From the NCBI GenBank assembly GCA_951812805.1, contig CATOSZ010000001.1, forward strand, positions 992,001 through 1,056,000: DNA of 64,000 bases, read 5' to 3'. Below are positions 9,037-18,015 of the stretch, in pieces. A program made the translations under genes and the position numbers. The DNA comes from an uncultured Alphaproteobacteria bacterium (GTDB taxonomy: Bacteria > Pseudomonadota > Alphaproteobacteria > GCA-2731375). Each line of letters begins with the position of its first letter. Within the stretch, counting starts at the first letter, position 1. The notes under the pieces were generated by a model. That model did not search any database and had not been told where the DNA came from. It saw only the letters and a program-made list of their open reading frames with translations.

Positions 9037-9990
9037 TTCTATGGCGGCGTACCGCGCCGGGTGATCATCGACAACCCCAAGACGATGGTAACCTATGTTT
9101 CGCGCTCTAAGGACCGTGTGTTCCATCCGCGCTTTCTGGCGTTGATGAACCACTATGTGATGGAACCGGTTGCTTGCACACCCGCGGCGGGGTGGGAGAA
9201 GGGTCAGATTGAGAACCAGGTTGGGTTCCTGCGGGGACAGCTGTTTGCGCCCAAGCCCGCCTTTGACGATCTGGATGCGCTGAACGGCTGGTTGCGTCTG
9301 CGCTGCGAGGAATTGGCGAATCGCGCCCACCCCGAACAATCGGATCGCAAGATCTCGGACGTGTTCGCAGACGAGTGCGCCGAACTGCGTCCCCTGGGCC
9401 GGGCTTTTGACGGCTATGTTGAGAAGGCCGCTCGTGTCCGCTCTACCTGTCTGGTCCAATATGCCACCAATCGCTATAGCGTCCCCTCCCGGTTCGCCGG
9501 GGAGCTTGTCTCTCTGCGCGCCTATGCGGACCGGATCGTGGTTGTGTCAGGGCAGAATGTGATTGCCGAGCACAAGCGCCGCTTTACCCGCAACGCCAGC
9601 TATTTCGAGCCCTGGCATTACCTGCCCCTACTCGACCGCAAGCCCGGCGCGCTGAGAGATGGCGCGCCCTTTGTGGGTTGGCAATTGCCTGAGGCGATGC
9701 ACCGGGTCAGGGCGCATTACATGGCCGGCAAAGGCGGGGACCGGGAGTTTGTCGATCTGCTCCTGCTGGCCCAGGATCACGGGATCGAGGTGGTCGAGAT
9801 AGCCTGTGAACTGGCCGTGGAGCAGAACACGCTGCGCCTTCCGGCCATCATCAATCTGATCAACCAACTGGTGGAGCCGGTCATCGCGCCATGGGGCGAG
9901 AGCCACGCCTATCCGCAACTGACCTTGCGGCCCGAAGCGGACTGCAAGCGCTATGAGACGCTGTGCGTTGCCGGGGAGGCCGTCGCATGA
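9037..9990 (+). pseudogene. istA: istA (IS-A copy 1), 3' part
   Basis: The 7-bp duplication (9037-9043) followed by the rest of the transposase. It carries the second catalytic Asp ([10 protein letters not shown]) and the Glu ([13 protein letters not shown]). Joining 5859-6411 with 9044-9990 restores exactly 500 codons, the same as the intact copies, so the IS-B insertion is the only lesion. Confidence 0.88.
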
Positions 9991-10718
9991 AAGCTTTGAT
10001 AGACCAACTGATCGCCCTGAGGCTGTATGGAATGGCGGCTTGCGCCGAAGCTTTGCTGGCCGCGCGCAAGCCGCCAAGTCTGACCACTGCGATAAAGCAA
10101 CTGATCGACGCCGAGACTGTAGAGCGCCGGGTGCGCTCTATCCAGCACCAAATGCGGGCCTCGAAGTTCCCCCACCATAAGGACTTCGCCACTTTCGATT
10201 ACGGCCTAGCCGCCGTCACCCAAGCGCAAATCGACCCCTTCTGCTCAGGGCAGTTCACCCAGGAGGCCCACAACCTCATTCTGGTGGGCGGAACCGGTAC
10301 GGGCAAAACCCACATCGCCATTGCTCTGGGGACGCTGTTGATCAATCAGGGAAAGAAGGTCCGTTTCTTCAACGCCGTCGATCTGATCAATGCGCTGATC
10401 AAGGAACAGGCCGAAGGCAACGCCGGCAAGATCATCCGGCAACTGACGGCCATGGATTGCGTCATCATCGACGAACTGGGCTATATCCCATTCCCCAAAT
10501 CCGGCGGTGCGCTCTTGTTCCACCTGATCAGCAAACTCTATGAGAAGACCAGCGTCATCATCACCACCAATCTGGAGTTCGGGGAATGGGTCTCCGTCTT
10601 CGGAGATGCAAAAATGACAACCGCGTTGCTGGATCGTGTAACGCATCACTGCGCAATCATCGAAACAGGCAACATGTCTTACCGCTTCGCACAAAGCAAA
10701 CAGCGACGACAAAAGTAG
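9987..10718 (+). CDS. istB: IstB ATPase of IS-A, copy 1
   Basis: A 243-residue IstB. The ATG overlaps the istA stop (ATGA). Walker A GGTGTGKT is at residues 101-108, and the Walker B region reads [13 protein letters not shown]. The gene is intact even though the upstream istA is broken, so it could still act in trans if transcribed. Confidence 0.92.
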   Translation: MKALIDQLIALRLYGMAACAEALLAARKPPSLTTAIKQLIDAETVERRVRSIQHQMRASKFPHHKDFATFDYGLAAVTQAQIDPFCSGQFTQEAHNLILVGGTGTGKTHIAIALGTLLINQGKKVRFFNAVDLINALIKEQAEGNAGKIIRQLTAMDCVIIDELGYIPFPKSGGALLFHLISKLYEKTSVIITTNLEFGEWVSVFGDAKMTTALLDRVTHHCAIIETGNMSYRFAQSKQRRQK

Positions 10719-10734
10719 CCGCCCTGTAAGCAAA

Positions 10735-10780
10735 GCCCCAGGCTGATCCGCTATATGGAGCCAATCAGCCTGGGGGCTTT
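10735..10780 (+). terminator. Rho-independent terminator after istB (IS-A copy 1)
   Basis: GCCCCAGGCTGAT pairs with ATCAGCCTGGGGGC (one bulged G) across a 16-nt loop and is followed by TTT. It lies 17 nt after the istB stop and is identical in all three IS-A copies. Confidence 0.65.
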
Positions 10781-10890
10781 CATCGCAAAGGCGGGCAAAT
10801 CAAAACGGGTCCTGTACAGATTGTTCTGCAAAAGGGGTTTCGTAGCTGGGGCACAAGTCCGGGCCGATGGGGTGGATGAGCTGCCTCCGG

Positions 10891-11004
10891 CTGGTCCGGG
10901 CTCTCGCGATCGAAATCCATGAGGACTGGCTGGATGCCAACCGCTAGCTCAACATGATCCATCTCAAGGAGAGCAAAAGCGAACGCATCCAGAAAGCCGC
11001 CTGA
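10891..11004 (+). pseudogene. IS256-family transposase C-terminal remnant carried inside the IS-A right arm
   Basis: One frame reads LVRALAIEIHEDWLDANR, then a TAG, then LNMIHLKESKSERIQKAA and a stop. This resembles the C-terminus of IS256/mutator-type transposases (ALAxEIHExW...RYLNMxxL...), with the Tyr codon of RYLNM replaced by TAG. About 38 codons remain. The same remnant occurs in all three IS-A copies, so it is part of the mobile unit. The rest of the arm (10781-11349) holds inverted repeats and no gene. Confidence 0.5.
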
Positions 11005-11012
11005 CGGCGGCT

Positions 11013-11062
11013 CGGCATGCCTGGCGCTCCGAGCAATCGAAATCTCCGCGCCAGGCATGCCG
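11013..11062 (+). repeat. 14-bp inverted repeat in the IS-A right arm (copy 1)
   Basis: CGGCATGCCTGGCG and CGCCAGGCATGCCG are perfect complements separated by 22 nt. The repeat begins about 10 nt after the end of the IS256-like remnant. Confidence 0.6.
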
Positions 11063-11173
11063 GTGGCCCTCATCGGCAGCCATGACAAACTTGCAGAACA
11101 GTCTGGACACTACTTCAAAAGCTCATTGCCACTTCAAGAACCCCACCTGATCCCCACGTTCCGCCGCCGGCCC

Positions 11174-11280
11174 GGTTGTCCCGGTGGGCCCACAGGCCCC
11201 TCCCACGCGGCTTCGCTCCGCGTAACGCAAAGCGCTACACGAAGCCGCGCGGGGCCCTCCCGTGGACTACCGGGACAACC
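11174..11280 (+). repeat. 107-nt nested inverted-repeat structure in the IS-A right arm (copy 1)
   Basis: The outer arms GGTTGTCCCGGT and ACCGGGACAACC (12 bp, perfect) enclose the inner arms CGCGGCTTCG and CGAAGCCGCG (10 bp, perfect), with further GC-rich pairing possible between them. A G-run and the right IS terminus follow. The structure is the same in all three copies. Its role is unknown; it could be a structured RNA, a REP-like sequence or a recombination site. Confidence 0.55.
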
Positions 11281-11520
11281 TCCGTCGAAGCAAGGGGGGG
11301 GGTCAATTTTGCACGCCGATAGGGGGTCAGAATTAAATGCTGATTGACATCCAATCTCGAGGCGAGCGGGTTTTATGCCGCTACACTCTCAGGTCCAAAG
11401 TTGCCATAGGGATGTCACACAAATTTCACGCCCTTCTAACAAAAGCATCACATTATCTAGTCGCCCCGGACTTGCTTCGGTCGAGCAGTCGTCGTCGCCG
11501 TCCCTGCCCACCGGCGTGCC

Positions 11521-11747
11521 TTCATCGCGGCCTATGATAAGCTGTTGAACGGCCTGGCCGCCGACGAGGCGGTCTACTTCGCCGACGCGGTGCACCTGGA
11601 ACTCCAGTCCCGCCCGGTCCATGGCTGGAGCGACTGGATTGCCGCATCACGCTCGTCTTCCTGCCTGCCGACGCGCCGCATCTCAATACGATTGAGCGTC
11701 GATGGGGCTTCCTGCACCCCATGACCCGGTGCGGCACGCCGTGTAAG
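11521..11747 (+). pseudogene. IS630-family transposase remnant
   Basis: Two fragments in different frames. First comes FIAAYDKLLNGLAADEAVYF with ADAVH (the catalytic Asp region of IS630 transposases), then after a deletion and frameshift ITLVFLPADAPHLNTIERRW with GFLH (the NPIERxW-type end with the catalytic Glu). The rest of the 11350-11779 interval between IS-A and hyuB shows no other gene; it presumably holds the promoter of the hyu operon. Confidence 0.7.
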
Positions 11748-11779
11748 CTCTACCGCATCGAGGACGGGGAGGACTTGCC

Positions 11780-13810
11780 ATGCGGGACCTGGTGCGGCTG
11801 GAGTTGATCCGGGAATCGCTGATCGCCGTGGTCAACGAGATGCGGGCGAACGTCATCCATTCGTCCTACTCCTCCGTGCTCTACGAGGGGCATGATTTCT
11901 CCTGCGCCCTGATGACGGCGGACGGACGGCAGATCGCGCAGTCCCTCGACGACCATCCGATCCACATCTTCGCCGTGCCCTATTCGACGGTCGAGGTCGC
12001 CCGCGCCTTCGAGGGCGACATCCACCCGGGCGACATCTTCCTGCACAACGACCCCTATACCGGCGGCACCCACCTGAACGATATCCTGATGCTGTTCCCG
12101 GTCTTCCATGCCGGCCGGCCGGCGATCTTCACCGCGGTCCGGTGCCACTGGGGCGACGTCGGCGGGATGACGCCCGGCTCGCTCTCAGGCCGGGTCAACG
12201 AGATCATCCAGGAAGGCATCCGCATCACGCCGACCCGGATCTGCCACAAGGGCGTGATGAACGAGGCCTTCCTCGGCCTGATGTTCAACAATATGCGCAC
12301 CAAGGCGGAGCGCATGGGCGACTTCAACACCATGCTCGGCACGACGCGGAAGGCGGCCGAGCATCTCGAGCGCCTGTTCGACCGTTTCGGCGGCGACGCG
12401 TTGCTCGCCGGCATCGAGGAACTGATCACCCGCTCGGAAGCGCAGATGCGCGCCCATATCGCCGCCCTCCCCGACGGCGAGCACTTCGCCGAGGGCTATA
12501 TCGAAAGCACCGGCCCGACGCCGGAGCCGCTCTACGCCCGTCTGAAACTGATCATCGACGGCGACGAGATCACCGCCGATTTCACCGGCTCCTCCCCCCA
12601 GACCGCCGGGCCGACCAATATCGGGCCTTCCATGGCGATCAACTCGCTCGGCACCATCGTCAAGTCGTTCCTCGATCCGACGACGCCGATCAACCACGGC
12701 TCCTTTGCGCCGCTCACCGTCGTGGCACCCGAGGGCAGCTTCACCAACGCACGCTATCCCGCGCCCTGCGGCGCCATGGCCGAGGTCAAGCATCTGCTCG
12801 ATGCGCTGGTCGCCGGCGCGCTCGGCGAAGCGGTGCCGGAGATGAAGATCGGCGACCACAAGGGCGGCGCCAACCATACCTACATCTCCGGACCCGAGCC
12901 GACGGGCGAAGGGATCTACCTGCTCTATGAATGGCCGGCGGGCGGGACCGGCGGCACCGAGGGGGTGGACGGCAACCACGCCATGCGCTTCTACACGGAG
13001 GGGGACTTCAGCTCGCTGCACGCCGCCGAAGTGGTCGAGAGCCGCTTTCCCCTGCGCATCGAGCGGAGCGAGCTGCGCGAAGGCTCCTGCGGCGACGGCC
13101 GCTTCCGTGGCGGCCTCGGCATGCGGCGCGAGGTCCGGCTGCTGGGCGAGACGGCAGTGCTTTCCGTCGTCTCGGAGAAGAACGTCATCCCGCCCTACGG
13201 CACCGACGGCGGCGGCAACGGTGCCGGCAACCGGTTCACCGTGGTGCGCGACGGCGCGGTGCTGGAGCCGTCTCCCGTGCCGGGCAAGATCTCCGGCTTC
13301 AAGCTGCAGCCGGGCGACGTCGTGCGGGAGGAGTCCTCCGGCGGCGGCGGCTTCGGCGATCCGCTGGAGCGGGCGACGGACCGCGTCGCCCGCGACCTCC
13401 GCCTCGGGTATCTGGATGCGGTGCAGGCCGAGGCGCGCTACGGCGTCGTCGTCGACGCGGCGGGCGAGATCGACCCGGCGCGGACGGAAGCCCGGCGGGC
13501 GGAGCTGCGCGCGGCGCGGGTTCACCTCACGCTCGCCGCGGCGAACGAGGACGAGTTCGCCGGGCCGAAACGGACCTGCCGCCTGCCGACGGCGCTTGCC
13601 CGGCGGCTCGGCGTCGCGGGCGGACAGATGATCGAGCTGCGCGTGGCGCACGGCCCCGGCGTGCGCGGCTGGGTCGAGATCGACGAGGCGGCCGACGGCG
13701 AGCGACTTCCCCTCGGCCCCGCCGGCATGGCGATGTTGAAGGCGGCGCCGGGCGATCAAATCGAGGTTCGCGCCGTCGCCCGCAGCCCCGTCGTTGGGGG
13801 GGAGGCCTGA
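11780..13810 (+). CDS. Hydantoinase B / oxoprolinase family protein (HyuB-type), first set
   Basis: A 676-residue HyuB-type subunit. Family members act with HyuA in ATP-dependent opening of cyclic amides (hydantoins, 5-oxoproline) or in acetone carboxylase-like carboxylations. Seen: HNDPYTGGTHLNDI near residue 90, GDVGGMTPGSLSG, DFTGSSPQTAGPTNIGPSMA and the C-terminal GGGGFGDPLERA stretch. An extra C-terminal piece of about 100 residues (after GDPLERATDRVARDLRLGYL) has a small basic/acidic domain. GGGAGGA lies 6 nt before the ATG. Its TGA overlaps the start of the HyuA gene (TGATG), implying translational coupling. The substrate cannot be told from sequence. Confidence 0.85.
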   Translation: MRDLVRLELIRESLIAVVNEMRANVIHSSYSSVLYEGHDFSCALMTADGRQIAQSLDDHPIHIFAVPYSTVEVARAFEGDIHPGDIFLHNDPYTGGTHLNDILMLFPVFHAGRPAIFTAVRCHWGDVGGMTPGSLSGRVNEIIQEGIRITPTRICHKGVMNEAFLGLMFNNMRTKAERMGDFNTMLGTTRKAAEHLERLFDRFGGDALLAGIEELITRSEAQMRAHIAALPDGEHFAEGYIESTGPTPEPLYARLKLIIDGDEITADFTGSSPQTAGPTNIGPSMAINSLGTIVKSFLDPTTPINHGSFAPLTVVAPEGSFTNARYPAPCGAMAEVKHLLDALVAGALGEAVPEMKIGDHKGGANHTYISGPEPTGEGIYLLYEWPAGGTGGTEGVDGNHAMRFYTEGDFSSLHAAEVVESRFPLRIERSELREGSCGDGRFRGGLGMRREVRLLGETAVLSVVSEKNVIPPYGTDGGGNGAGNRFTVVRDGAVLEPSPVPGKISGFKLQPGDVVREESSGGGGFGDPLERATDRVARDLRLGYLDAVQAEARYGVVVDAAGEIDPARTEARRAELRAARVHLTLAAANEDEFAGPKRTCRLPTALARRLGVAGGQMIELRVAHGPGVRGWVEIDEAADGERLPLGPAGMAMLKAAPGDQIEVRAVARSPVVGGEA

Positions 13811-15867
13811 TGGCGGCCCGCCAACTGCTGATCGGCATCGACGTCGGCGGCACCTTCACCGATGTGCTGTGCTACGAGGCGGAAAGCCGCACCCTGCTGC
13901 CGGCCAAGGTGCCCTCGATCCCCGGTGGCCAATGGCGCGGCGTATTGGATGCGCTCGACGCCCTCGGCATCGACAAGGGAGACATCACCGCCTTCGTGCA
14001 CGGCACCACCATCGCCACCAACGCGCTGCTGGAACGCAAGGGCGCCAAGACCGGCCTCGTCACCACCGAGGGCTTCCGCGACGTCATCGAGATCGGCCGC
14101 ACCCGGCGCCTGGTGGGCGGCCTGTTCGACATCAAGTTCCAGCGCGCCCAGCCGATCGCCGAGCGCGACGCCCGCGTGGAAGTCCCGGAACGCACGCTCG
14201 CCGACGGCAGCGTCGAGCGCGACGTCGCCGGCCATGATTTCACCGACATCGTCGCCCGCTTCCGCGCGCTCGGCGTCGAGAGCGTCGCGATCTGCTTCCT
14301 CAACGCCTATGTCAACGACGCGACGGAGCGGGCCGCGGCGGCGGCGCTGGCCCAACTGATGCCGGAGACGCCGATCACCACATCGGCCGCCATCGTGCGC
14401 GAGCGGGGCGAGTACGAGCGGTTTTCCACCGCGACCCTGAACGCCTACCTGACGCCGGTGATGCGCGGCTATCTCGACACGCTCGCAGGCGAGCTGGCGC
14501 AAAGCGGCGTCGCCGCGCCGGTCAACATCATGGGCTCGAACGGCGGGGCGATGACGCTGGAGCGGGCCGCGGGTTTCGTCGCCGGCACCTTCCTCTCGGG
14601 CCCGGTCGGCGGCGTCAACGGCGCGCTCCGCATCGCCGAGCTCGCCGGCATCGAGGACTGCATTACCTTCGACATGGGCGGGACCAGCACGGATGTCGCC
14701 CTGGTTGCCGGGCGCCAGCCGCGCATCAGCCATACCAACCAGGTCGACGCCTATCCGCTGCAGGTCCCGCAGCTCGACATCCACACCATCGGCGCCGGCG
14801 GCGGCTCGATCCTCTGGGTCCAGTCGGACGGCACCCTGGAGGTCGGACCGCGCAGTGCCGGCGCCCTGCCCGGCCCGGCCTGCTACGGGCGCGGCGGCAC
14901 GGACGCGACGATTTCGGACGCCAACCTGCTGCTCGGCCGGCTGCCGACGAACCGGGCCCTGAGCGGTGGTTTGATGCTGGACCACCCGGCGGCGGAACGG
15001 GCCTTTCAGGCACCGCTCGCCGCGCTTTCCGATGCCGGCGCCGATCCGGTGCATCTCGCCGACGGCGCCATCCGCATCGCGGTGGCGAAGATGGCGGGGG
15101 CCGTGCGCGAGGTTTCGGTGCACCGTGGTTTCGATCCGCGCGACTTCACCCTGCTCGGCTTCGGCGGGGCCGGGCCGATGCATGTCATGCTGGTCGCCGA
15201 CGAGCTGGCGATGGCGCGGGCCATCGTGCCGCGCTATCCGGGCCACCTCTCCGCGCTCGGCCAGCTGCTCGCCGATCACCGGCACGACTTCGTGCGCGCC
15301 TGGGGCGGGCGTCTCGGCGATCTCGCCGTCGCCGATCTCGCCGCGCACCTGGCGGAGATGCGGGCCGAGGGCGAGGTGCTGCTGGCAGCCGAGGGGATCG
15401 CCGCCGACGCCATGCGCCATCAGGCGAGCGTCGACATGCGCTATGCCGGCCAGTCCTTCACCCTCGCCGTGCCCTGGGACGAGGCCGACACCGAGTGGGG
15501 CCCGCTGCGCGCCGCCTTCGATGCCCGCCACGGCGAGACCTTCGGCTATGCGGACGGCGGGAGTGAGGTGGAGATCGTCAACCTCCGCCTCATCTCGCTC
15601 GGCCTGGTCGAGCGGATCGAACTCGCCTTCCGGGCCGAGGCCGCTGGCGACCCGGTGCGCGAACGCCGCCCTGTATGGTTCGATGACGGCTTCGTCGATT
15701 GCCCCGTTCTCGACCGCGACCGCCTCACCGCCGGTGCCGCCTTCGACGGCCCGGCCATCGTCGAAGAAGCGGGCGGAACGACCGTGGTGCCCCCCGGCTG
15801 GCGGGTCACCGTTCATGCCTCGGGCGCGCTCGACTGCCGCCGGATGCCAGGAGACGACACATGCTGA
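13810..15867 (+). CDS. Hydantoinase A / oxoprolinase family protein (HyuA-type), first set
   Basis: The start at 13810 overlaps the HyuB stop, giving 685 residues. It has the ASKHA ATP-binding motifs: LIGIDVGGTFTDV (residues 7-19), FDMGGTSTDVALV and GAGGGSI. HGTTIATNALLERKGAKTGL and GFGGAGPMHVMLVADEL are further HyuA hallmarks. It should form the ATP-hydrolysing partner of the upstream HyuB. The open frame extends upstream of 13810 in a shadow of HyuB; that extension has no family similarity and is not used. Confidence 0.87.
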   Translation: MAARQLLIGIDVGGTFTDVLCYEAESRTLLPAKVPSIPGGQWRGVLDALDALGIDKGDITAFVHGTTIATNALLERKGAKTGLVTTEGFRDVIEIGRTRRLVGGLFDIKFQRAQPIAERDARVEVPERTLADGSVERDVAGHDFTDIVARFRALGVESVAICFLNAYVNDATERAAAAALAQLMPETPITTSAAIVRERGEYERFSTATLNAYLTPVMRGYLDTLAGELAQSGVAAPVNIMGSNGGAMTLERAAGFVAGTFLSGPVGGVNGALRIAELAGIEDCITFDMGGTSTDVALVAGRQPRISHTNQVDAYPLQVPQLDIHTIGAGGGSILWVQSDGTLEVGPRSAGALPGPACYGRGGTDATISDANLLLGRLPTNRALSGGLMLDHPAAERAFQAPLAALSDAGADPVHLADGAIRIAVAKMAGAVREVSVHRGFDPRDFTLLGFGGAGPMHVMLVADELAMARAIVPRYPGHLSALGQLLADHRHDFVRAWGGRLGDLAVADLAAHLAEMRAEGEVLLAAEGIAADAMRHQASVDMRYAGQSFTLAVPWDEADTEWGPLRAAFDARHGETFGYADGGSEVEIVNLRLISLGLVERIELAFRAEAAGDPVRERRPVWFDDGFVDCPVLDRDRLTAGAAFDGPAIVEEAGGTTVVPPGWRVTVHASGALDCRRMPGDDTC

Positions 15868-17507
15868 TCTACGACGCCATCGCCCATATCCTGCAGAAGG
15901 AAGGGGTCGAGAACCTCTGCTGCTATCCGACGACGCCGCTCATCGAGTCGGCCGCCGGCCTCGGCATCCGGCCGGTGATCTGCCGCCAGGAACGGGTCGG
16001 TGTCGGCATCGCCGACGGCTTCGCCCGGGTCTCCAACGGCGGCCCGCCCGCGGTCTTCGCCATGCAGTACGGCCCCGGCGCGGAGAACGCCTATCCCGGC
16101 ATCGCCACGGCCTTCTCGGACTCGACGCCCATGCTGCTGCTCCCCCTCGGCCACGACCGGGCGCAGGACGGCGTCTTCCCGCTCTACAGCGCCCCCAAGG
16201 GCTATGCCTCGATGACCAAATCGGTCGAACAGATCTCGGTGCCGGAGCGCACGGTGCCGGCGATGCGGCGCGCGCTCTCGCGCCTCAAGACCGGGCGGCC
16301 GGGGCCGGTGATGGTGGAGCTGCCGCAGGACGTCGGCGCAGCGGAGATCGACGACGGCGAGATCGAAGCCTACAAGCCGGTCCGCGCCGCCCGCGCGCAG
16401 GCCGATCCCGCCGGTATCGAGGCGGCAACCCGCGCCCTGCTCTCCGCCGAGCGGCCGCTGCTGCTGGCCGGCGCCGGCGTGCTCTATGCCGAGGCGACGG
16501 CCGAGCTGGCGGAACTGGCCGAGCTGCTGGACCTGCCCGTCATGACGACGATGGAGGGCAAGAGCGCGATCTCCGAACGCCACCATCCGCTCTCCGTCGG
16601 CAGCGGCCACGGCGTGATGAACGGCACCACCCGCCACTTCCTGGGCCAGGCCGACCTGGTGCTGGCGGTCGGCACCAGCCTCACCCGCCACGGCATGGTC
16701 ACGCCGATTCCGGCCGGCAAGACGATCATCCATGCGACCAACGACGATATCGACCTCAACAAGGGCTATGCCTGCGATCATCCGATCCTGGGCGACGCCA
16801 AGCTGGTGTTGCGACAGTTCATCGACTGCGCCAAGGACCTGGCCCGCGGGCGGGAGCGGCGCGAGACGGCGGGCGAGATCGCCGCGGTGCACGAGGCCTG
16901 GCTCGCTGAGTGGATGCCCAAGCTCACCTCCGACGAGGCGCCGATCAATCCCTACCGGGTGATCTGGGAATTGATGCAGAACATCCCGCCCGCCGAGGCG
17001 ATCGTCACCCACGATGCCGGCAACCCGCGCTACGAGATCATGCCGTTCTACGAGACGGACGGGCCCCGGACCTATCTCGGCTGGGGCAAGTCGCACCAGC
17101 TCGGCACCGGCCTCGGCCTCACCATCGGGGCCAAGCTGGCGGCGCCGGACAAATTCTGCGTCAACGTCATGGGCGATGCGGCCTTCGGCATGACCGGCCT
17201 CGATTTCGAGACGTCGGTGCGGATGAACCTGCCGATCTGCACCGTCGTGCTGAAGAATTCGACCATGGCGGTCGAGGTCAAACACATGGCGCGCAGCCAC
17301 CAGCGCTACCGCACCCGCGACGTCGGCGGTGACTATGCCGACATCGCCCGCGCGCTCGGCGGCTGGGCGGAACGAGTGGAGGACCCGAACGAGGTCGGCC
17401 CGGCCTTCCTGCGCGCGCGCCGCGCGACGGAGGAGGGCAAGGCGGCGCTGCTGGAGTTCATCACATCCGAGGAACAGGCGATCAGCCACCTGCGTCCCTT
17501 CGGCTAG
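15861..17507 (+). CDS. Thiamine diphosphate-dependent decarboxylase/synthase-like enzyme
   Basis: A 548-residue, full-length ThDP enzyme starting at ATG 15861, 7 nt inside the HyuA gene and after AGGAGA. The Pyr domain holds the catalytic Glu (VICRQERVGVGIADGFARV). The central domain is present (LLLAGAGVLYAEATAELAEL). The PP domain has GDAAFGMTGLDFETSVRMNL and then the Asn of LKNSTM. An acetolactate synthase-like decarboxylase or ligase of a 2-oxo acid is most likely. Its overlap with hyuA makes it part of the same operon, so it may process the product of the HyuBA step (inference). Confidence 0.83.
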   Translation: MLIYDAIAHILQKEGVENLCCYPTTPLIESAAGLGIRPVICRQERVGVGIADGFARVSNGGPPAVFAMQYGPGAENAYPGIATAFSDSTPMLLLPLGHDRAQDGVFPLYSAPKGYASMTKSVEQISVPERTVPAMRRALSRLKTGRPGPVMVELPQDVGAAEIDDGEIEAYKPVRAARAQADPAGIEAATRALLSAERPLLLAGAGVLYAEATAELAELAELLDLPVMTTMEGKSAISERHHPLSVGSGHGVMNGTTRHFLGQADLVLAVGTSLTRHGMVTPIPAGKTIIHATNDDIDLNKGYACDHPILGDAKLVLRQFIDCAKDLARGRERRETAGEIAAVHEAWLAEWMPKLTSDEAPINPYRVIWELMQNIPPAEAIVTHDAGNPRYEIMPFYETDGPRTYLGWGKSHQLGTGLGLTIGAKLAAPDKFCVNVMGDAAFGMTGLDFETSVRMNLPICTVVLKNSTMAVEVKHMARSHQRYRTRDVGGDYADIARALGGWAERVEDPNEVGPAFLRARRATEEGKAALLEFITSEEQAISHLRPFG

Positions 17508-17561
17508 GGCGCGCGACATGCTATCAAACGCCATCGAATTTCCGCTGAGGGAGGATCCCCG

Positions 17562-18002
17562 ATGAAATATCTCCACACCATGGTCCGCGTCTCCGACCTC
17601 GACGCGACGCTGAACTTCTATTGCGGCCTGCTCGACATGGTCGAAGTTCGCCGCACGGAAAGCGAAAAGGGCCGCTATACCAACATCTTCCTCGCCGCCC
17701 CGGAGGACGAGGGCGTGGCCCGCGCCGCCAAGGCGCCGCTGCTGGAGCTCACCTTCAACTGGGATCCCGAGGATTACGGCGAGGGACGCAACTTCGGCCA
17801 CCTGGCCTTCGAGGTCGACGACATCTACGCCACCTGCCAGAAGCTGCAGGACGGCGGCGTCACCATCAACCGCCCGCCGCGCGACGGCTATATGGCCTTC
17901 GTCCGCTCGCCCGACAACGTCTCGGTCGAGCTGTTGCAGAAGGGCGGCCCGCGGGACGCGGCCGAGCCCTGGGCCTCGATGGAAAACAGCGGCAAGTGGT
18001 AG
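17562..18002 (+). CDS. Glyoxalase I-like VOC-family metalloprotein
   Basis: A 146-residue VOC protein. The four positions that bind metal in glyoxalase I are all occupied: H5, E62 (LELTFNW), H80 (NFGHLAFEVDD) and E123 (VSVELLQKG). The length and layout resemble lactoylglutathione lyase, which turns the methylglyoxal-glutathione adduct into S-lactoylglutathione. In a catabolic operon it may instead act on a pathway intermediate. GGGAGGA precedes the ATG, and the gene lies 54 nt after the ThDP enzyme. Confidence 0.75.
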   Translation: MKYLHTMVRVSDLDATLNFYCGLLDMVEVRRTESEKGRYTNIFLAAPEDEGVARAAKAPLLELTFNWDPEDYGEGRNFGHLAFEVDDIYATCQKLQDGGVTINRPPRDGYMAFVRSPDNVSVELLQKGGPRDAAEPWASMENSGKW

Positions 18003-18015
18003 GAGCGACAGCACC

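Larger units (their letters stand above)
5743..11349 (+). mobile_element. IS21-family element IS-A, copy 1, interrupted by IS-B
   Basis: The element starts TGTGAATCGGCATGCAAAAC and ends ...TGCTGATTGACA. The left end and the reverse complement of the right end match as imperfect inverted repeats (TGTnAATCnGCATnnAAnnCTGACCC). Each end carries further GAATTGACCC/CTGACCC-type repeats, as is usual for IS21. It encodes istA and istB plus a 630-bp noncoding right arm. IS-B sits at 6412-9036 inside istA. The unrelated flanks (AGTTGGC on the left, TCCAATC on the right) show no target duplication. Without IS-B it equals copies 2 and 3 apart from the length of a G-run near the right end. Confidence 0.9.

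Noticed and set aside
12931..13809. In-frame upstream extension of the first HyuA gene
   Set aside because: It overlaps HyuB and is low-complexity Arg/Ala/Gly sequence without similarity; the family begins at the IGIDVGGTFTD motif near 13830.
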